DNA from: a bacterium
GTDB taxonomy: Bacteria > Moduliflexota > Moduliflexia > Moduliflexales > JAUQPW01
Reading direction: 5' to 3'
DNA length: 34,629 bases
Assembly (NCBI GenBank): GCA_030550175.1
Contig: JAUQPW010000035.1
Location: 14,488-49,116, forward strand
Every line of letters begins with the position of its first letter. Within the stretch, counting starts at the first letter, position 1. This document shows positions 7,790 through 14,697 of this stretch, piece by piece. The notes beneath the pieces are model-generated. The model was not told the origin of the DNA. It saw nothing but the letters and a program-made list of their open reading frames with translations, and made no database searches. Both the position numbers and the translations under genes were made by a program.

Positions 7790-9205
7790 CTAAGGGTTAG
7801 AGACAAAATGAAGGGCTTTTACGAGTTTCCCCTGAATCCCATCAAATCCACCGTTGGACATGCAAAGGATCACATCTCCGGGTTGGACTCTTTCCATTAC
7901 ATAGGCTACAATTTGATCTGTTCCGCTAATATGCCGGGCGTTTTTACCTTCCCGGGTCAAATCTTCGGCCAGTTGGTCCGGAGAGAAACGGACTCCCTCC
8001 GGAGCCTTCTCAGGAAGGTAAACGTCGGCTATAATAATAATATCGGCCTCTTTAAAAGCCCCAACATATTCTTTTTGGAAGACATTACGTCGATTGGTAG
8101 CACTCCTGGGTTCAAAGATACTCCATAGCCGTCTACCGGGATATCGAGATTTCACCGCTTGAAGGGTTTCTCGAACCGCCGTAGGATGATGGGCAAAATC
8201 ATCCAGAACGATAATATCTCCTACGGTTCCTACCAGCTCTTGACGTCTCCGGACACCTTGAAAAGTCTCTAATCCTTCCTGAATCTCCTTGGCAGAAAGT
8301 CCCAATCCGGCAAGGAGCGCTACCGAACCCAACATGTTTTGGACATTGTGACGACCCATGGTACCTGTGAAAAAGTTTCCAAATACCTCTTTTCCGCGGT
8401 AGATGGTAAATTCGGTTCCCTTTTCCGAGAATTTCAAATCCTCCGCCCTCCATTGGGCTTCCCGGGAAAATCCATAGGTTTCTAAAGGCACCCTCACTTT
8501 TTGAACCAGTTCCCGAACCCGAGGATCATCGACACAGGCTACCAAAAGGCCATCCTGGGGAATTAACTTGATAAATCTTCTAAATTCCTCCCGAATCTGA
8601 TCTAAATTTTGATAGATATCGGCATGGTCAAATTCCAGACTGGTGATAATGGCCGAACGGGGCCGATAATGGAGGAACTTAGGAGTTTTATCAAAGAAAG
8701 CCGTATCGTATTCATCCCCTTCGACCACGAAATATTTTCCCAAACCCAGCTTATAATTACTGTGAAAATTTTTGGTGATCCCGCCCACCATAAAAGAAGG
8801 GTCTAAGCCGGCACACTCCAGCGTCCAGGCGATTACCGCAGAGGTAGTGGTTTTTCCATGAGTTCCGGCTACAACGATGGAATGTTTGCCTTTGAGATAG
8901 AAGTCGGAAAGGGCCTGGGGAAAAGAAGTATGTTTAAGGCCCCGATCCAACATAGCTTCTACCTCGGGATTACCTCTGGACATGGCATTTCCTACGATGA
9001 CCAGATCAGGATAGTGATCCAGGTTAGAAGGCTTAAAACCTTTAAAGTAGGGGATTCCTAATTTATCCAACTGCGTACTGACCGGTGGATAGACATTATC
9101 ATCAGATCCCGTAATCTCATATCCCGAACTCTTCAGCATACCAGCCAGTGAACTCATACCTGTACCGCATATGGCAATCATGTGAATCTTTTTAATTTGA
9201 TCCAT
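7790..9205 (-). CDS. mpl: UDP-N-acetylmuramate:L-Ala-gamma-D-Glu-meso-DAP ligase (murein recycling)
   Basis: A 471-residue Mur-ligase-family enzyme. The N-terminal UDP-binding domain starts HMIAICGTGMSSLAGML (residues 8-24), with the Mpl-type segment AMSRGNPEVEAML at 74-86. The ATP-binding loop GTHGKTTT is at 114-121, followed by the central domain (EGDEYDTAFFDK, DHADIYQN) and a C-terminal domain with DDFAHHPTAVRETL and FEPRSATNRRN. These features favour Mpl over MurC. It joins recycled L-Ala-gamma-D-Glu-meso-DAP tripeptide to UDP-MurNAc using ATP in the cytosol. The enzyme is typical of Gram-negative bacteria. It lies 54 bp downstream of a serine hydrolase gene on the same strand, in a spacer with no proper Shine-Dalgarno: AGGA directly touches the ATG, and a pyrimidine-rich 7-mer arm precedes it. 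Confidence 0.92.
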   Translation of the reverse strand: MDQIKKIHMIAICGTGMSSLAGMLKSSGYEITGSDDNVYPPVSTQLDKLGIPYFKGFKPSNLDHYPDLVIVGNAMSRGNPEVEAMLDRGLKHTSFPQALSDFYLKGKHSIVVAGTHGKTTTSAVIAWTLECAGLDPSFMVGGITKNFHSNYKLGLGKYFVVEGDEYDTAFFDKTPKFLHYRPRSAIITSLEFDHADIYQNLDQIREEFRRFIKLIPQDGLLVACVDDPRVRELVQKVRVPLETYGFSREAQWRAEDLKFSEKGTEFTIYRGKEVFGNFFTGTMGRHNVQNMLGSVALLAGLGLSAKEIQEGLETFQGVRRRQELVGTVGDIIVLDDFAHHPTAVRETLQAVKSRYPGRRLWSIFEPRSATNRRNVFQKEYVGAFKEADIIIIADVYLPEKAPEGVRFSPDQLAEDLTREGKNARHISGTDQIVAYVMERVQPGDVILCMSNGGFDGIQGKLVKALHFVSNP

Positions 9206-9259
9206 TCCTGTGGGAGGGGGAGGTAGAGGATAGCGGGCAGTAAATTTTCTGTTTCCTGC
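9206..9259 (-). repeat. Purine/pyrimidine 7-mer spacer element B
   Basis: Read on the minus strand, the spacer begins right after the hydrolase stop with a purine-rich arm (GCAGGAA then ACAGAAA, period 7). It continues with ACTGCCCGC and a C/T-rich run (7-mers of the type CCCGCTA, TCCTCTA) up to AGGA and the ATG of mpl. GGCAG near the start can pair with CTGCC. Orientation follows the minus-strand genes. Confidence 0.55.
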
Positions 9260-10402
9260 CTACAACCCCCTGCTCACCACCTGCTGCACCATGTCATGAA
9301 CTTCCGGTCGCAGTTTAGCAAATCGTTGATTACTTCGAGAAGGATGAACCCGATTGGATAGTAAGATAACAACCAGATCTCTCTTAAGATCTATCCAAAT
9401 AGAGGTTCCTGTAAACCCCGTATGACCTACAGATTCTCTAGAAAAGTATGTCCCTGCGGTAGAACCCTGGGAGGCCGGGGTATCCCAACCTAAAGCCCAG
9501 GTGGAGTGCTTCGGTAAATATTGTCGGGTGAAAAATTCTCGGACCCAGGAAGGTGGCATCCAGTCATCTTTTCTTTGATAACAATCTAATAGCTTCTTCA
9601 CGAGAAGGTAAATATCTTCAGATGTTGAGAATAAGCCGGCATGTCCGGCAACCCCACCCATGGCATAGCAATTTTCATCGTGAACTTCTCCATACAGGAC
9701 CCTTTGACGCCAGGGGCAATATTCGGTCGCAGCGAAGTTCCGAGAGTTTCGCCGAAAGGCTGCCGGCGGGGTTTCCTTTAAATTATTAAAAAAAGTATTT
9801 TTCATCCCCAGAGGAAGCCAGATTTCCCGTTGACAGAACTTATCCAATTCCATACCGGTAATTTTTTCAATTAAAGCTCCCAACAGGATGAATCCCGGAT
9901 CGCTATACCTATAATCCTGTCCGGTTGGATAGACAAGATCCAGGGTTAAGGTTTTTTGGATAGCCTGTTCCTTGGCGGCTTGTGTACAAAGAAATCCCCC
10001 TCCCCGTTTTTGATCTTCTTCCCAAAGGTCCTGGTAAAACCGATGATAAGCCGGTAGGCCCGATGAATGGGTCAAAAGATGTCGAATGGTTATCGAGTTC
10101 TTCTCAGAAGTACGAAACTCTTGAAAATATTTGGAAACCGGATCGTGTAAGGAAATCTCCCCGGATTTAAGAAGCCATAAAATAGCCGTTGTGGTGGCCA
10201 GAACCTTGGTAAGAGAAGCTACATCAAAGAGGGTTTCCAGGGTCAGTACCTTTTTTTCTGGAATTAGCTGAGCATAGCCGAAGGCTTTATGATAAATGCA
10301 TTGACTTTTATAGGCTACGAGAAGCGTGATACCCGGGGCTTCTTCCTGATCGATGGCCTTTTGTAACCGCTCATCTAAGGATTGGAGGGATAAAGGCCGC
10401 AT
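9260..10402 (-). CDS. Serine hydrolase of the beta-lactamase (class C/EstB) fold
   Basis: A 380-residue protein with the three serine-hydrolase motifs: SLTK at residues 63-66 (nucleophile Ser63, Lys66), YSD at 166-168 in place of YxN, and HTG (GHTGFTGT) in place of KTG near residue 337. Family members act as esterases, D-amino-acid amidases, penicillin-binding-protein-like peptidases or, rarely, beta-lactamases. No signal peptide is seen, since the N-terminus MRPLSLQSLDERLQ is soluble and charged, so a cytosolic role is likely. Its position directly before mpl suggests it may process peptidoglycan-derived fragments (inference from context only). A perfect hairpin terminator stands upstream and separates it from the AIM24 gene. 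No clear ribosome site precedes the ATG. Confidence 0.8.
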   Translation of the reverse strand: MRPLSLQSLDERLQKAIDQEEAPGITLLVAYKSQCIYHKAFGYAQLIPEKKVLTLETLFDVASLTKVLATTTAILWLLKSGEISLHDPVSKYFQEFRTSEKNSITIRHLLTHSSGLPAYHRFYQDLWEEDQKRGGGFLCTQAAKEQAIQKTLTLDLVYPTGQDYRYSDPGFILLGALIEKITGMELDKFCQREIWLPLGMKNTFFNNLKETPPAAFRRNSRNFAATEYCPWRQRVLYGEVHDENCYAMGGVAGHAGLFSTSEDIYLLVKKLLDCYQRKDDWMPPSWVREFFTRQYLPKHSTWALGWDTPASQGSTAGTYFSRESVGHTGFTGTSIWIDLKRDLVVILLSNRVHPSRSNQRFAKLRPEVHDMVQQVVSRGL

Positions 10403-10486
10403 TTGGGATAAATAAAGATACGTTTTAGCCGGTTTTTATGTTTTAGGATTGATGACAAATTCCAAAATCCAATAACTCTTCTACTA

Positions 10487-10514
10487 AAAAGCCGGATAAA
10501 TTTATCCGGCTTTT
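10487..10514. terminator. Perfect palindromic terminator, probably bidirectional
   Basis: A perfect 28-bp palindrome with 14-bp arms: AAAAGCCGGATAAA followed by its exact complement. It is flanked by A and T runs on both sides, so on the minus strand the stem is followed by T residues. It lies 80 bp after the AIM24 gene and 85 bp before the hydrolase gene, and is a convincing intrinsic terminator of the AIM24 transcript. Confidence 0.85.
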
Positions 10515-10593
10515 ACAGGATTTGAAAGTCCTATTCCTCAGAAATCCTTTTAAGGGAAACGGGTTTTCTGGAAAGGTCAGGGCAGATTTTAAT

Positions 10594-11268
10594 TTACTTC
10601 TTAGGCAATTTGGATAGAAGCCAGGCGAGAAAGGCATCTTCACTACGGGTTTGAATAAAAATACGTCCGGGTCCTGTAAATTCACAGACGACTCCTTCCC
10701 CACCACCGAGAATAGCCGGTTTAAGGCCTCCAACCCTTTTAATGGCATAAGCAACCCCGTTGGTAAACGCAACCAAGTGCCCGGTATCTATTAGATATTT
10801 TTCACCCTTGGCCAGATTCTTTTCATACATAGCCCCATAACTGGCTATGAAAAGGGGTCCGTTCCCACTGATTTTGAGCAGGAATTGACTCTCCCGGGAG
10901 AAGAAGCTTTTAGATCCATTCCATCTGGTATCGATGGCAATATCCGGAGAGGATCCGATATAAGAGCCGGATTGCACATAAATGGTTTCGTTATAAAGCT
11001 CATAACAAAGGATATCTCCTGGGAAAGGAGGTGCAAATGTGATCTCGCCGCTCCCGCCTTCCGCACGAAACGTATTGATAAAGAAATACTCCTCTCCTAA
11101 AACAGACCGTTTGAGCATTCCCAGAACGCCCTTTTGCCCTTTGGTCTCCATCACAATGTTATCGGACATACTGACCATCGTACCTGCACCCGCAGAGAGG
11201 AATTCGCCAGCTTCCAGCTTTACAATCGCCAGGGAATAAGACGGGTGGTACATAATTTCATAATTCAT
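10594..11268 (-). CDS. AIM24/TIGR00266-family protein
   Basis: A 224-residue protein matching the AIM24 (TIGR00266) family throughout: the start EIMYHPSYSLAIVKLEAGE, the conserved LSAGAGTMVSMSD turn, GLLKRSVLGEE-like GMLKRSVLGEEYFFINTF, FAPPFPGDI, and the C-terminal GGLKPAILGGGEGVVCEFTGPG. The fold is a double-stranded beta-barrel assembled from similar halves; the mitochondrial homologue affects inner-membrane organisation, but the bacterial role is unknown. AAGGAG lies 6-8 nt before the ATG. It is transcribed alone from a promoter about 190 bp upstream that carries an overlapping inverted repeat, and it ends at a strong terminator, so it is a separately regulated single gene. Soluble, with no signal peptide. 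Confidence 0.85.
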   Translation of the reverse strand: MNYEIMYHPSYSLAIVKLEAGEFLSAGAGTMVSMSDNIVMETKGQKGVLGMLKRSVLGEEYFFINTFRAEGGSGEITFAPPFPGDILCYELYNETIYVQSGSYIGSSPDIAIDTRWNGSKSFFSRESQFLLKISGNGPLFIASYGAMYEKNLAKGEKYLIDTGHLVAFTNGVAYAIKRVGGLKPAILGGGEGVVCEFTGPGRIFIQTRSEDAFLAWLLSKLPKK

Positions 11269-11324
11269 GGCTTTTCTCCTTCAAGAAATCCCTATAAAGC
11301 AATCATAAAGTTAAACTTGCAGGA

Positions 11325-11341
11325 GTAACCGGCAGGGTTAC
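11325..11341 (-). promoter_or_regulatory. Hairpin in the AIM24 leader
   Basis: GTAACC (11325-11330) and GGTTAC (11336-11341) form a perfect 6-bp stem around GGCAG in the untranslated leader, about 57 bp before the ATG. The role is unknown; it could be a regulatory or pausing hairpin. Confidence 0.35.
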
Positions 11342-11422
11342 CCTTAGAAAGGGCCGCTATGTTGAGTCAAAACCCTGAACACGTTGAGATACCCACACGA
11401 GAAAACGGGCGGCGCAATCGTA

Positions 11423-11461
11423 ATGATGACGGTCACCGCTTAGATATGTAAATGTCATCAT
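11423..11461. promoter_or_regulatory. Operator-like inverted repeat over the AIM24 promoter
   Basis: Perfect 8-bp arms ATGATGAC (11423-11430) and GTCATCAT (11454-11461) are separated by 23 bp. One arm overlaps the -10 hexamer of the minus-strand promoter. The left arm continues into another small palindrome, TGACGGTCA. This layout fits a repressor binding site, but the regulator is unknown. Confidence 0.45.
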
Positions 11462-11486
11462 ACTCTAGGGTTAGATTTTAAGTCAA
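11457..11486 (-). promoter_or_regulatory. Sigma70-type promoter of the AIM24 gene
   Basis: On the minus strand TTGACT (11486-11481), an 18-bp spacer and TATGAT (11462-11457). Transcription would start near 11450, giving a leader of about 180 nt before the ATG at 11268. It begins just after the stop of the CoA-transferase beta gene. Confidence 0.6.
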
Positions 11487-11504
11487 GTATTATTTTCCCC
11501 TGGA

Positions 11505-12221
11505 TTATGAAAATTCAATGTCTCGAACCCGATGGGGATCGATTTCTGAAAGCCACTTAAGCTCTTCAGGGGTAGGTTCAGGAGTTATATGAAAATCGGG
11601 AAGAAATTGGACTTCAAAACCTGTATTTGCGATGACTTCTTCACGTGAAGCATGGGGATGAAGGCTTTCAACCTGGAGGATATTATCCACCTTCTTAAAA
11701 ATGCATAAAGGGGTAATAACCCATTCGACCCTTCCATCTGCCGTGACAAAATCACATCGCTCTACAAAAGTTTTACGGTCATGCCGCGTTCTCCAGAGAA
11801 TAACCCTTTTTACCACCGGCATAAGGGAAGCACTCCCTGCACTTCCGGGAAGGCGAACTTTAGGGTGTTGGCGAGATCCTATCACCGTCATATTTGTCCG
11901 CCCGTGTTGATCAATTTGAGCTCCGCTTAAAAAGGCAACATCTAAATCGCCCCGGGCTGCCAGATCAAATAGATCCTGTAAGCTAAAGATGACGGCCGAT
12001 CCCTTAAAAAGCTCAGGATGTACTGTAGAGTAAGGAAGCCACGCCGGTTCTGGATCTATCCCTCCGGTAATATTGATATAAATCAGATCGGGAGCATGGA
12101 GCTTCTTGGCCAGGAGAATAGCCACCATGGGAAGAGGGGAAGCCACGCCGTGAAAAACGATCTCGCCATTTCTTAACAGACGGGCCATGGAAACGGCCAT
12201 GATATCCGAAATAGTCCACAT
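11505..12221 (-). CDS. CoA-transferase family I protein, beta subunit (GctB/IpdB-like)
   Basis: A 238-residue protein of the glutaconate-CoA-transferase beta type: FHGVASPLPMVAILLAKKLHAPD (residues about 24-46), AFLSGAQIDQHGRTNMTVIGS, LPGSAGSASL, and the C-terminal ANTGFEVQF. In Acidaminococcus GctB, as I recall it, the catalytic glutamate lies in VESG right after the APD segment. Here the aligned stretch is INITGG, with Ile at that place, so the usual glutamyl-CoA intermediate may not form. IpdB, of the ring-cleaving hydrolase IpdAB, also lacks this residue. The partner alpha subunit is encoded immediately upstream. A hydrolase or C-C bond-cleaving acyl-CoA role is therefore as likely as CoA transfer. 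The ATG has no Shine-Dalgarno; it is preceded by an 8-mer pyrimidine arm. Confidence 0.75.
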   Translation of the reverse strand: MWTISDIMAVSMARLLRNGEIVFHGVASPLPMVAILLAKKLHAPDLIYINITGGIDPEPAWLPYSTVHPELFKGSAVIFSLQDLFDLAARGDLDVAFLSGAQIDQHGRTNMTVIGSRQHPKVRLPGSAGSASLMPVVKRVILWRTRHDRKTFVERCDFVTADGRVEWVITPLCIFKKVDNILQVESLHPHASREEVIANTGFEVQFLPDFHITPEPTPEELKWLSEIDPHRVRDIEFS

Positions 12222-12309
12222 ATTCGAGTCAGAGAGTCAGAGAATGGGAGAGTCGGAGAAGGGAGGAACAACCGTTCTTCTCTCCTCTCTAGCTCCCCTA
12301 TTCCCTCAG
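12222..12309 (-). repeat. Purine/pyrimidine 8-mer spacer element C
   Basis: Read on the minus strand from the alpha-subunit stop: a G/A-rich arm with an 8-nt period (for example CTGAGGGA, ATAGGGGA), a short turn around ACGGTTGT, then a C/T-rich arm of four 8-mers (two exact copies of TCTCTGAC plus variants) ending TCGAAT next to the ATG. The purine segment GGAGAGAAGAAC can pair with the segment after the turn. It is one of the clearest members of the element family. Confidence 0.75.
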
Positions 12310-13125
12310 TTAGCTCCCAACAACCTCCATATCCAGGGAATAAAGATATTCCTCCAGACGATCCCTATGGGTCGAGAGTTCAAGGTACTGACGGATGTGA
12401 TCCACATCATAATCATAATAGGGATAGCAACTGCAAGGATAGGCACCCCGGGGAACTTCGACCACGGCTTTTACAAATATGCCTGGAATTTGGGTTAACT
12501 CGGGTTGAGTATTCAATTCTTGAGAGGATACGATTTGTTCGGTGGAGAGAATGACCCCCCCGGCCGCCTTCGCCATCAGGATATCTTCAAAGGTAGAGCC
12601 GTAAATCCGTGCATTTCCATAAGGGTCACACGCCTGTACATGTAAGATAGCCCAATCCGGCTTTAGAGCCGGAACCACATAAACTTCTACCCCTGAATAG
12701 GGATCTTGAACCTTTTTAAATCCTGCAGCCTCCGGTAGTTCACTCCCCCAAAGCCCTGCAGTGGGTTGAAAAGGAATCCCGTATGCGGCCGCCCGTAATC
12801 CAGATATAACCGTATAACAGGAATTTTCTTTAACCTGGATCTGACCGCTCTCGGCGGCTTTCCTGAAATTAGGTGCCAGACCAAATTCCACCTCAAATCC
12901 AACAAATCCCGCAGAGACGGCTCTCAGACACCCGGCCGCACAGAGCAAATCAATATCATAAGCTCCGGCCGTCTTAATAATCTCCAGATCTTTCTTTTTT
13001 TGCCGCGCTATCTCCCGAATGATAGCCGATGGAGAGCGATGAAGGCTATTACCACCAACGGCAATCTTGGATCCATCCCGGATAAGATCTACGGCATCTT
13101 TTAAACTCACCAGTTTCGTTTTCAG
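12310..13125 (-). CDS. CoA-transferase family I protein, alpha subunit (GctA/IpdA-like)
   Basis: A 271-residue alpha subunit if read from a CTG at 13125. It shows SLKDAVDLIRDGSKIAVGG near the N-terminus, FVGFEVEFGLAPNFRKAAESG in the middle, GLRAAAYGIPFQP, HVQACDPYGNARIYGS, and the C-terminal VVEVPRGAYPC. The canonical alternative is GTG at 13110, but that codon lies 24 nt from the only good Shine-Dalgarno (AAGGAGG at 13141-13135). The in-frame CTG lies 9 nt from it and gives MKTKLVSLKDAV, the usual start of this family. A Glu in KENS (Glu95 counted from the GTG) may correspond to the active-site glutamate described for IpdA (from memory). It forms an alpha/beta complex with the downstream gene product. 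It has its own promoter-like sequence after the dehydrogenase gene. Confidence 0.75.
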   Translation of the reverse strand: MKTKLVSLKDAVDLIRDGSKIAVGGNSLHRSPSAIIREIARQKKKDLEIIKTAGAYDIDLLCAAGCLRAVSAGFVGFEVEFGLAPNFRKAAESGQIQVKENSCYTVISGLRAAAYGIPFQPTAGLWGSELPEAAGFKKVQDPYSGVEVYVVPALKPDWAILHVQACDPYGNARIYGSTFEDILMAKAAGGVILSTEQIVSSQELNTQPELTQIPGIFVKAVVEVPRGAYPCSCYPYYDYDVDHIRQYLELSTHRDRLEEYLYSLDMEVVGS

Positions 13126-13134
13126 ACAAACTCA

Positions 13135-13141
13135 CCTCCTT
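13135..13141 (-). promoter_or_regulatory. Shine-Dalgarno that points to a CTG start
   Basis: AAGGAGG reads on the minus strand at 13141-13135. The in-frame CTG at 13125-13123 is 9 nt away. The GTG directly behind the site is out of frame, and the in-frame GTG at 13110 is 24 nt away. Confidence 0.6.
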
Positions 13142-13165
13142 ATCTCCTTAACGGATCTCTTAACA

Positions 13166-13177
13166 CTTATATATAAG
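13166..13177. promoter_or_regulatory. Palindrome between promoter and start of the CoA-transferase genes
   Basis: CTTATATATAAG is a perfect 12-bp palindrome about 25-35 bp after the predicted transcription start and 25 bp before the Shine-Dalgarno. It may be an operator; it could also be chance in AT-rich DNA. Confidence 0.3.
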
Positions 13178-13209
13178 ATAAGACAAACTCTTCTATTTAC
13201 CTGCTTTAT

Positions 13210-13238
13210 ATTTAACCGAAGGAGTTTCTTCCTGTCAA
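13210..13238 (-). promoter_or_regulatory. Promoter of the CoA-transferase-like pair
   Basis: On the minus strand TTGACA (13238-13233), a 17-bp spacer and TTAAAT (13215-13210), or TAAATA at 18 bp. The -35 is perfect and the -10 weak. It lies between the dehydrogenase gene and the alpha-subunit gene and suggests a separate transcription unit. Confidence 0.5.
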
Positions 13239-13253
13239 GGAGATTTCATCCAG

Positions 13254-13282
13254 AAGGGCCTGCACCTTGAAGGTCGGCCCTT
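13254..13282 (-). terminator. Hairpin after the Ldh2-type dehydrogenase gene
   Basis: AAGGGCC (13254-13260) pairs perfectly with GGCCCTT (13276-13282), with a second inner stem of 4-5 bp (ACCTT/AAGGT). It lies 36 bp after the stop. There is no clean T-tract on the minus strand, so termination may be partial. Confidence 0.45.
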
Positions 13283-13317
13283 TCTTCTCTGGATTTAACG
13301 AAAATGAGAAAGAAGTT

Positions 13318-14364
13318 TTAAAGACCCGGTGGTAATTTAAGCTGAAACCGTTCCGCAGCAGCTCGCAGTTTCTCGATGGTTCCCGGTGGGAGTGGAATCC
13401 CATTTTTAATTCGATCCTCATAGACACGTTCCTCCGGTTCCCCCGGTACGAAAATCTCTTCGACCCCTTCCTGTCGTGGTAGACTCTTTATTGCAGCAAC
13501 CAATTTATCGACATTCTCCTTGTACTCATCAATATCTGTGAAGTTACCGATATTTATAGCCCCCACAAAGCTGTTTTGGATAACCGGAGACCCTTGTATT
13601 TGCTTGAGCAGAATGGCTGTAATTAAAGGATTACCGGCCATCAGGCCCGATAAACATTCGAACATCACTGCCAGACCATAGCCTTTATATCCTCCGGCCG
13701 GCTGCAGGAAAGCAACCTGTTTAGGATCCGTCGTCGGGCGTCCTTCTTTGTCCAAACCCCATTCTTTGGGGATGGATTCTCCCTTATCGATGGCTACCAG
13801 CAGTTTACCCCAGGCAACCACACTGGTTGCCATATCCAGGGTGATAAATTTCCGGGTTTTACCTGGTACTGCAATGGAAATAGGGCTGTTATGGATCCCG
13901 GCAGCACGAGCCCCTGGGGGCGCCATATTGGGTGGACTGCTGACTACGGCAATACCGGCCATGCCTTGTGCGGCAGCCATCTGACTGTAGTAGCCCATGG
14001 CCCCCTGGTGGGTTGTGTTGCGGATCAATCCCCAGCCTATCCCCACTTCCCGCGCTTTTTCGATGACCTTTTCCATAGTAAAAGTAGTAACGATAGGTCC
14101 AAAAGCCCGGTCAGCTTCAACGAATATCGTAGCAGGGGTCTCCTTAATAATCTGAATACGAGGCTTTGGATTCATCACCCCCGCATCCACCTGCTTCAAA
14201 TAGGAAGCAATTAATTGGACTCCGTGGGAATCCACACCACGTAGGTTGGCCCATATGAGCACTTCAGCCTCCCTGGCCGCATCCTTGGGTGGCATCCCCA
14301 ACCCTTCAAATACCTGGGTAGCAAATTCCTGTAAAGCTTTCCATTCCACGCGGACATTTTCCAT
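13318..14364 (-). CDS. Ldh2/YlbC-family malate/lactate/ureidoglycolate-type dehydrogenase
   Basis: A 348-residue NAD(P)-dependent 2-hydroxyacid oxidoreductase of the LDH2/MDH2 family. The conserved LRGVDSHGVQLI (His47) and the active-site region NTTHQGAMGYY (His119) are present, followed by SSPPNMAPPGA, FITLDMATS, and the substrate-side GYKGYGLAVMFE motif. Length matches the family (about 330-360). It interconverts a 2-hydroxy acid and a 2-oxo acid in the cytosol; which one (malate, lactate, sulfolactate, ureidoglycolate) cannot be decided. AAAGGAG sits 7-8 nt before the ATG. It lies upstream of the CoA-transferase-like pair on the same strand but is separated by a hairpin and a new promoter, so a common pathway is only a suggestion. 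It is divergent from the M16 peptidase genes. Confidence 0.85.
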   Translation of the reverse strand: MENVRVEWKALQEFATQVFEGLGMPPKDAAREAEVLIWANLRGVDSHGVQLIASYLKQVDAGVMNPKPRIQIIKETPATIFVEADRAFGPIVTTFTMEKVIEKAREVGIGWGLIRNTTHQGAMGYYSQMAAAQGMAGIAVVSSPPNMAPPGARAAGIHNSPISIAVPGKTRKFITLDMATSVVAWGKLLVAIDKGESIPKEWGLDKEGRPTTDPKQVAFLQPAGGYKGYGLAVMFECLSGLMAGNPLITAILLKQIQGSPVIQNSFVGAINIGNFTDIDEYKENVDKLVAAIKSLPRQEGVEEIFVPGEPEERVYEDRIKNGIPLPPGTIEKLRAAAERFQLKLPPGL

Positions 14365-14410
14365 TTTCTTTTCTCCTTTCTCTTACCATTTTTGGGTTGT
14401 ACTGCTCTAG

Positions 14411-14438
14411 GGTATACCTGGAACCTTCTCTTCGTCAA
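14411..14438 (-). promoter_or_regulatory. Possible promoter of the Ldh2-type dehydrogenase gene
   Basis: On the minus strand TTGACG (14438-14433), a 16-bp spacer and TATACC (14416-14411), about 47 bp before the ATG. It has a fair -35 and a weak -10. Confidence 0.45.
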
Positions 14439-14519
14439 GGGACATATTCTGGTAAAATAAAATCTGTCATTCCATCCGGTAAGGCAGCTCTATAGAATCA
14501 TCCGTGTGTAATTGGGCGG

Positions 14520-14537
14520 CCTTTTCCCGGGAAAAGG
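14520..14537. promoter_or_regulatory. Perfect 18-bp palindrome upstream of the M16 promoter
   Basis: CCTTTTCCC followed directly by its exact complement, with no spacer. It lies 37 bp upstream of the plus-strand -35 box and about 80 bp from the minus-strand one, a position suited to a dimeric regulator. It is not followed by a T-run, so it is not a typical terminator. Confidence 0.45.
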
Positions 14538-14573
14538 ATATCCTGCCAGATTGTAGAGGGTATAAAAAATTTC

Positions 14574-14602
14574 TTGATAACCCTGGGCTTTTAACGTATA
14601 AT
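14574..14602 (+). promoter_or_regulatory. Sigma70-type promoter of the M16/lpd operon
   Basis: TTGATA at 14574-14579, a 17-bp spacer, and a perfect TATAAT at 14597-14602. Start of transcription is expected near 14609, about 90 nt before the first M16 start codon. Confidence 0.7.
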
Positions 14603-14697
14603 AATAAATCTATCAATCCCTTATCCCATGAGGATTAATGAGGATTAAGAGGGAAAGAAAGATTTAATAGAGTTCTATTAAGGAGGGATGAGAATAT

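Larger units (their letters stand above)
14365..14697. other. Divergent regulatory region (333 bp)
   Basis: No gene lies here. The region holds a minus-strand promoter for the dehydrogenase, a perfect 18-bp palindrome in the middle, a strong plus-strand promoter for the M16 operon, and the AGGAGG ribosome site of the first M16 gene. Nothing else with clear structure is seen. Confidence 0.6.

Noticed and set aside
10443..10772. 109-codon minus-strand frame near the terminator
   Set aside because: It overlaps the end of the AIM24 gene and runs through the palindromic terminator; a shadow frame.
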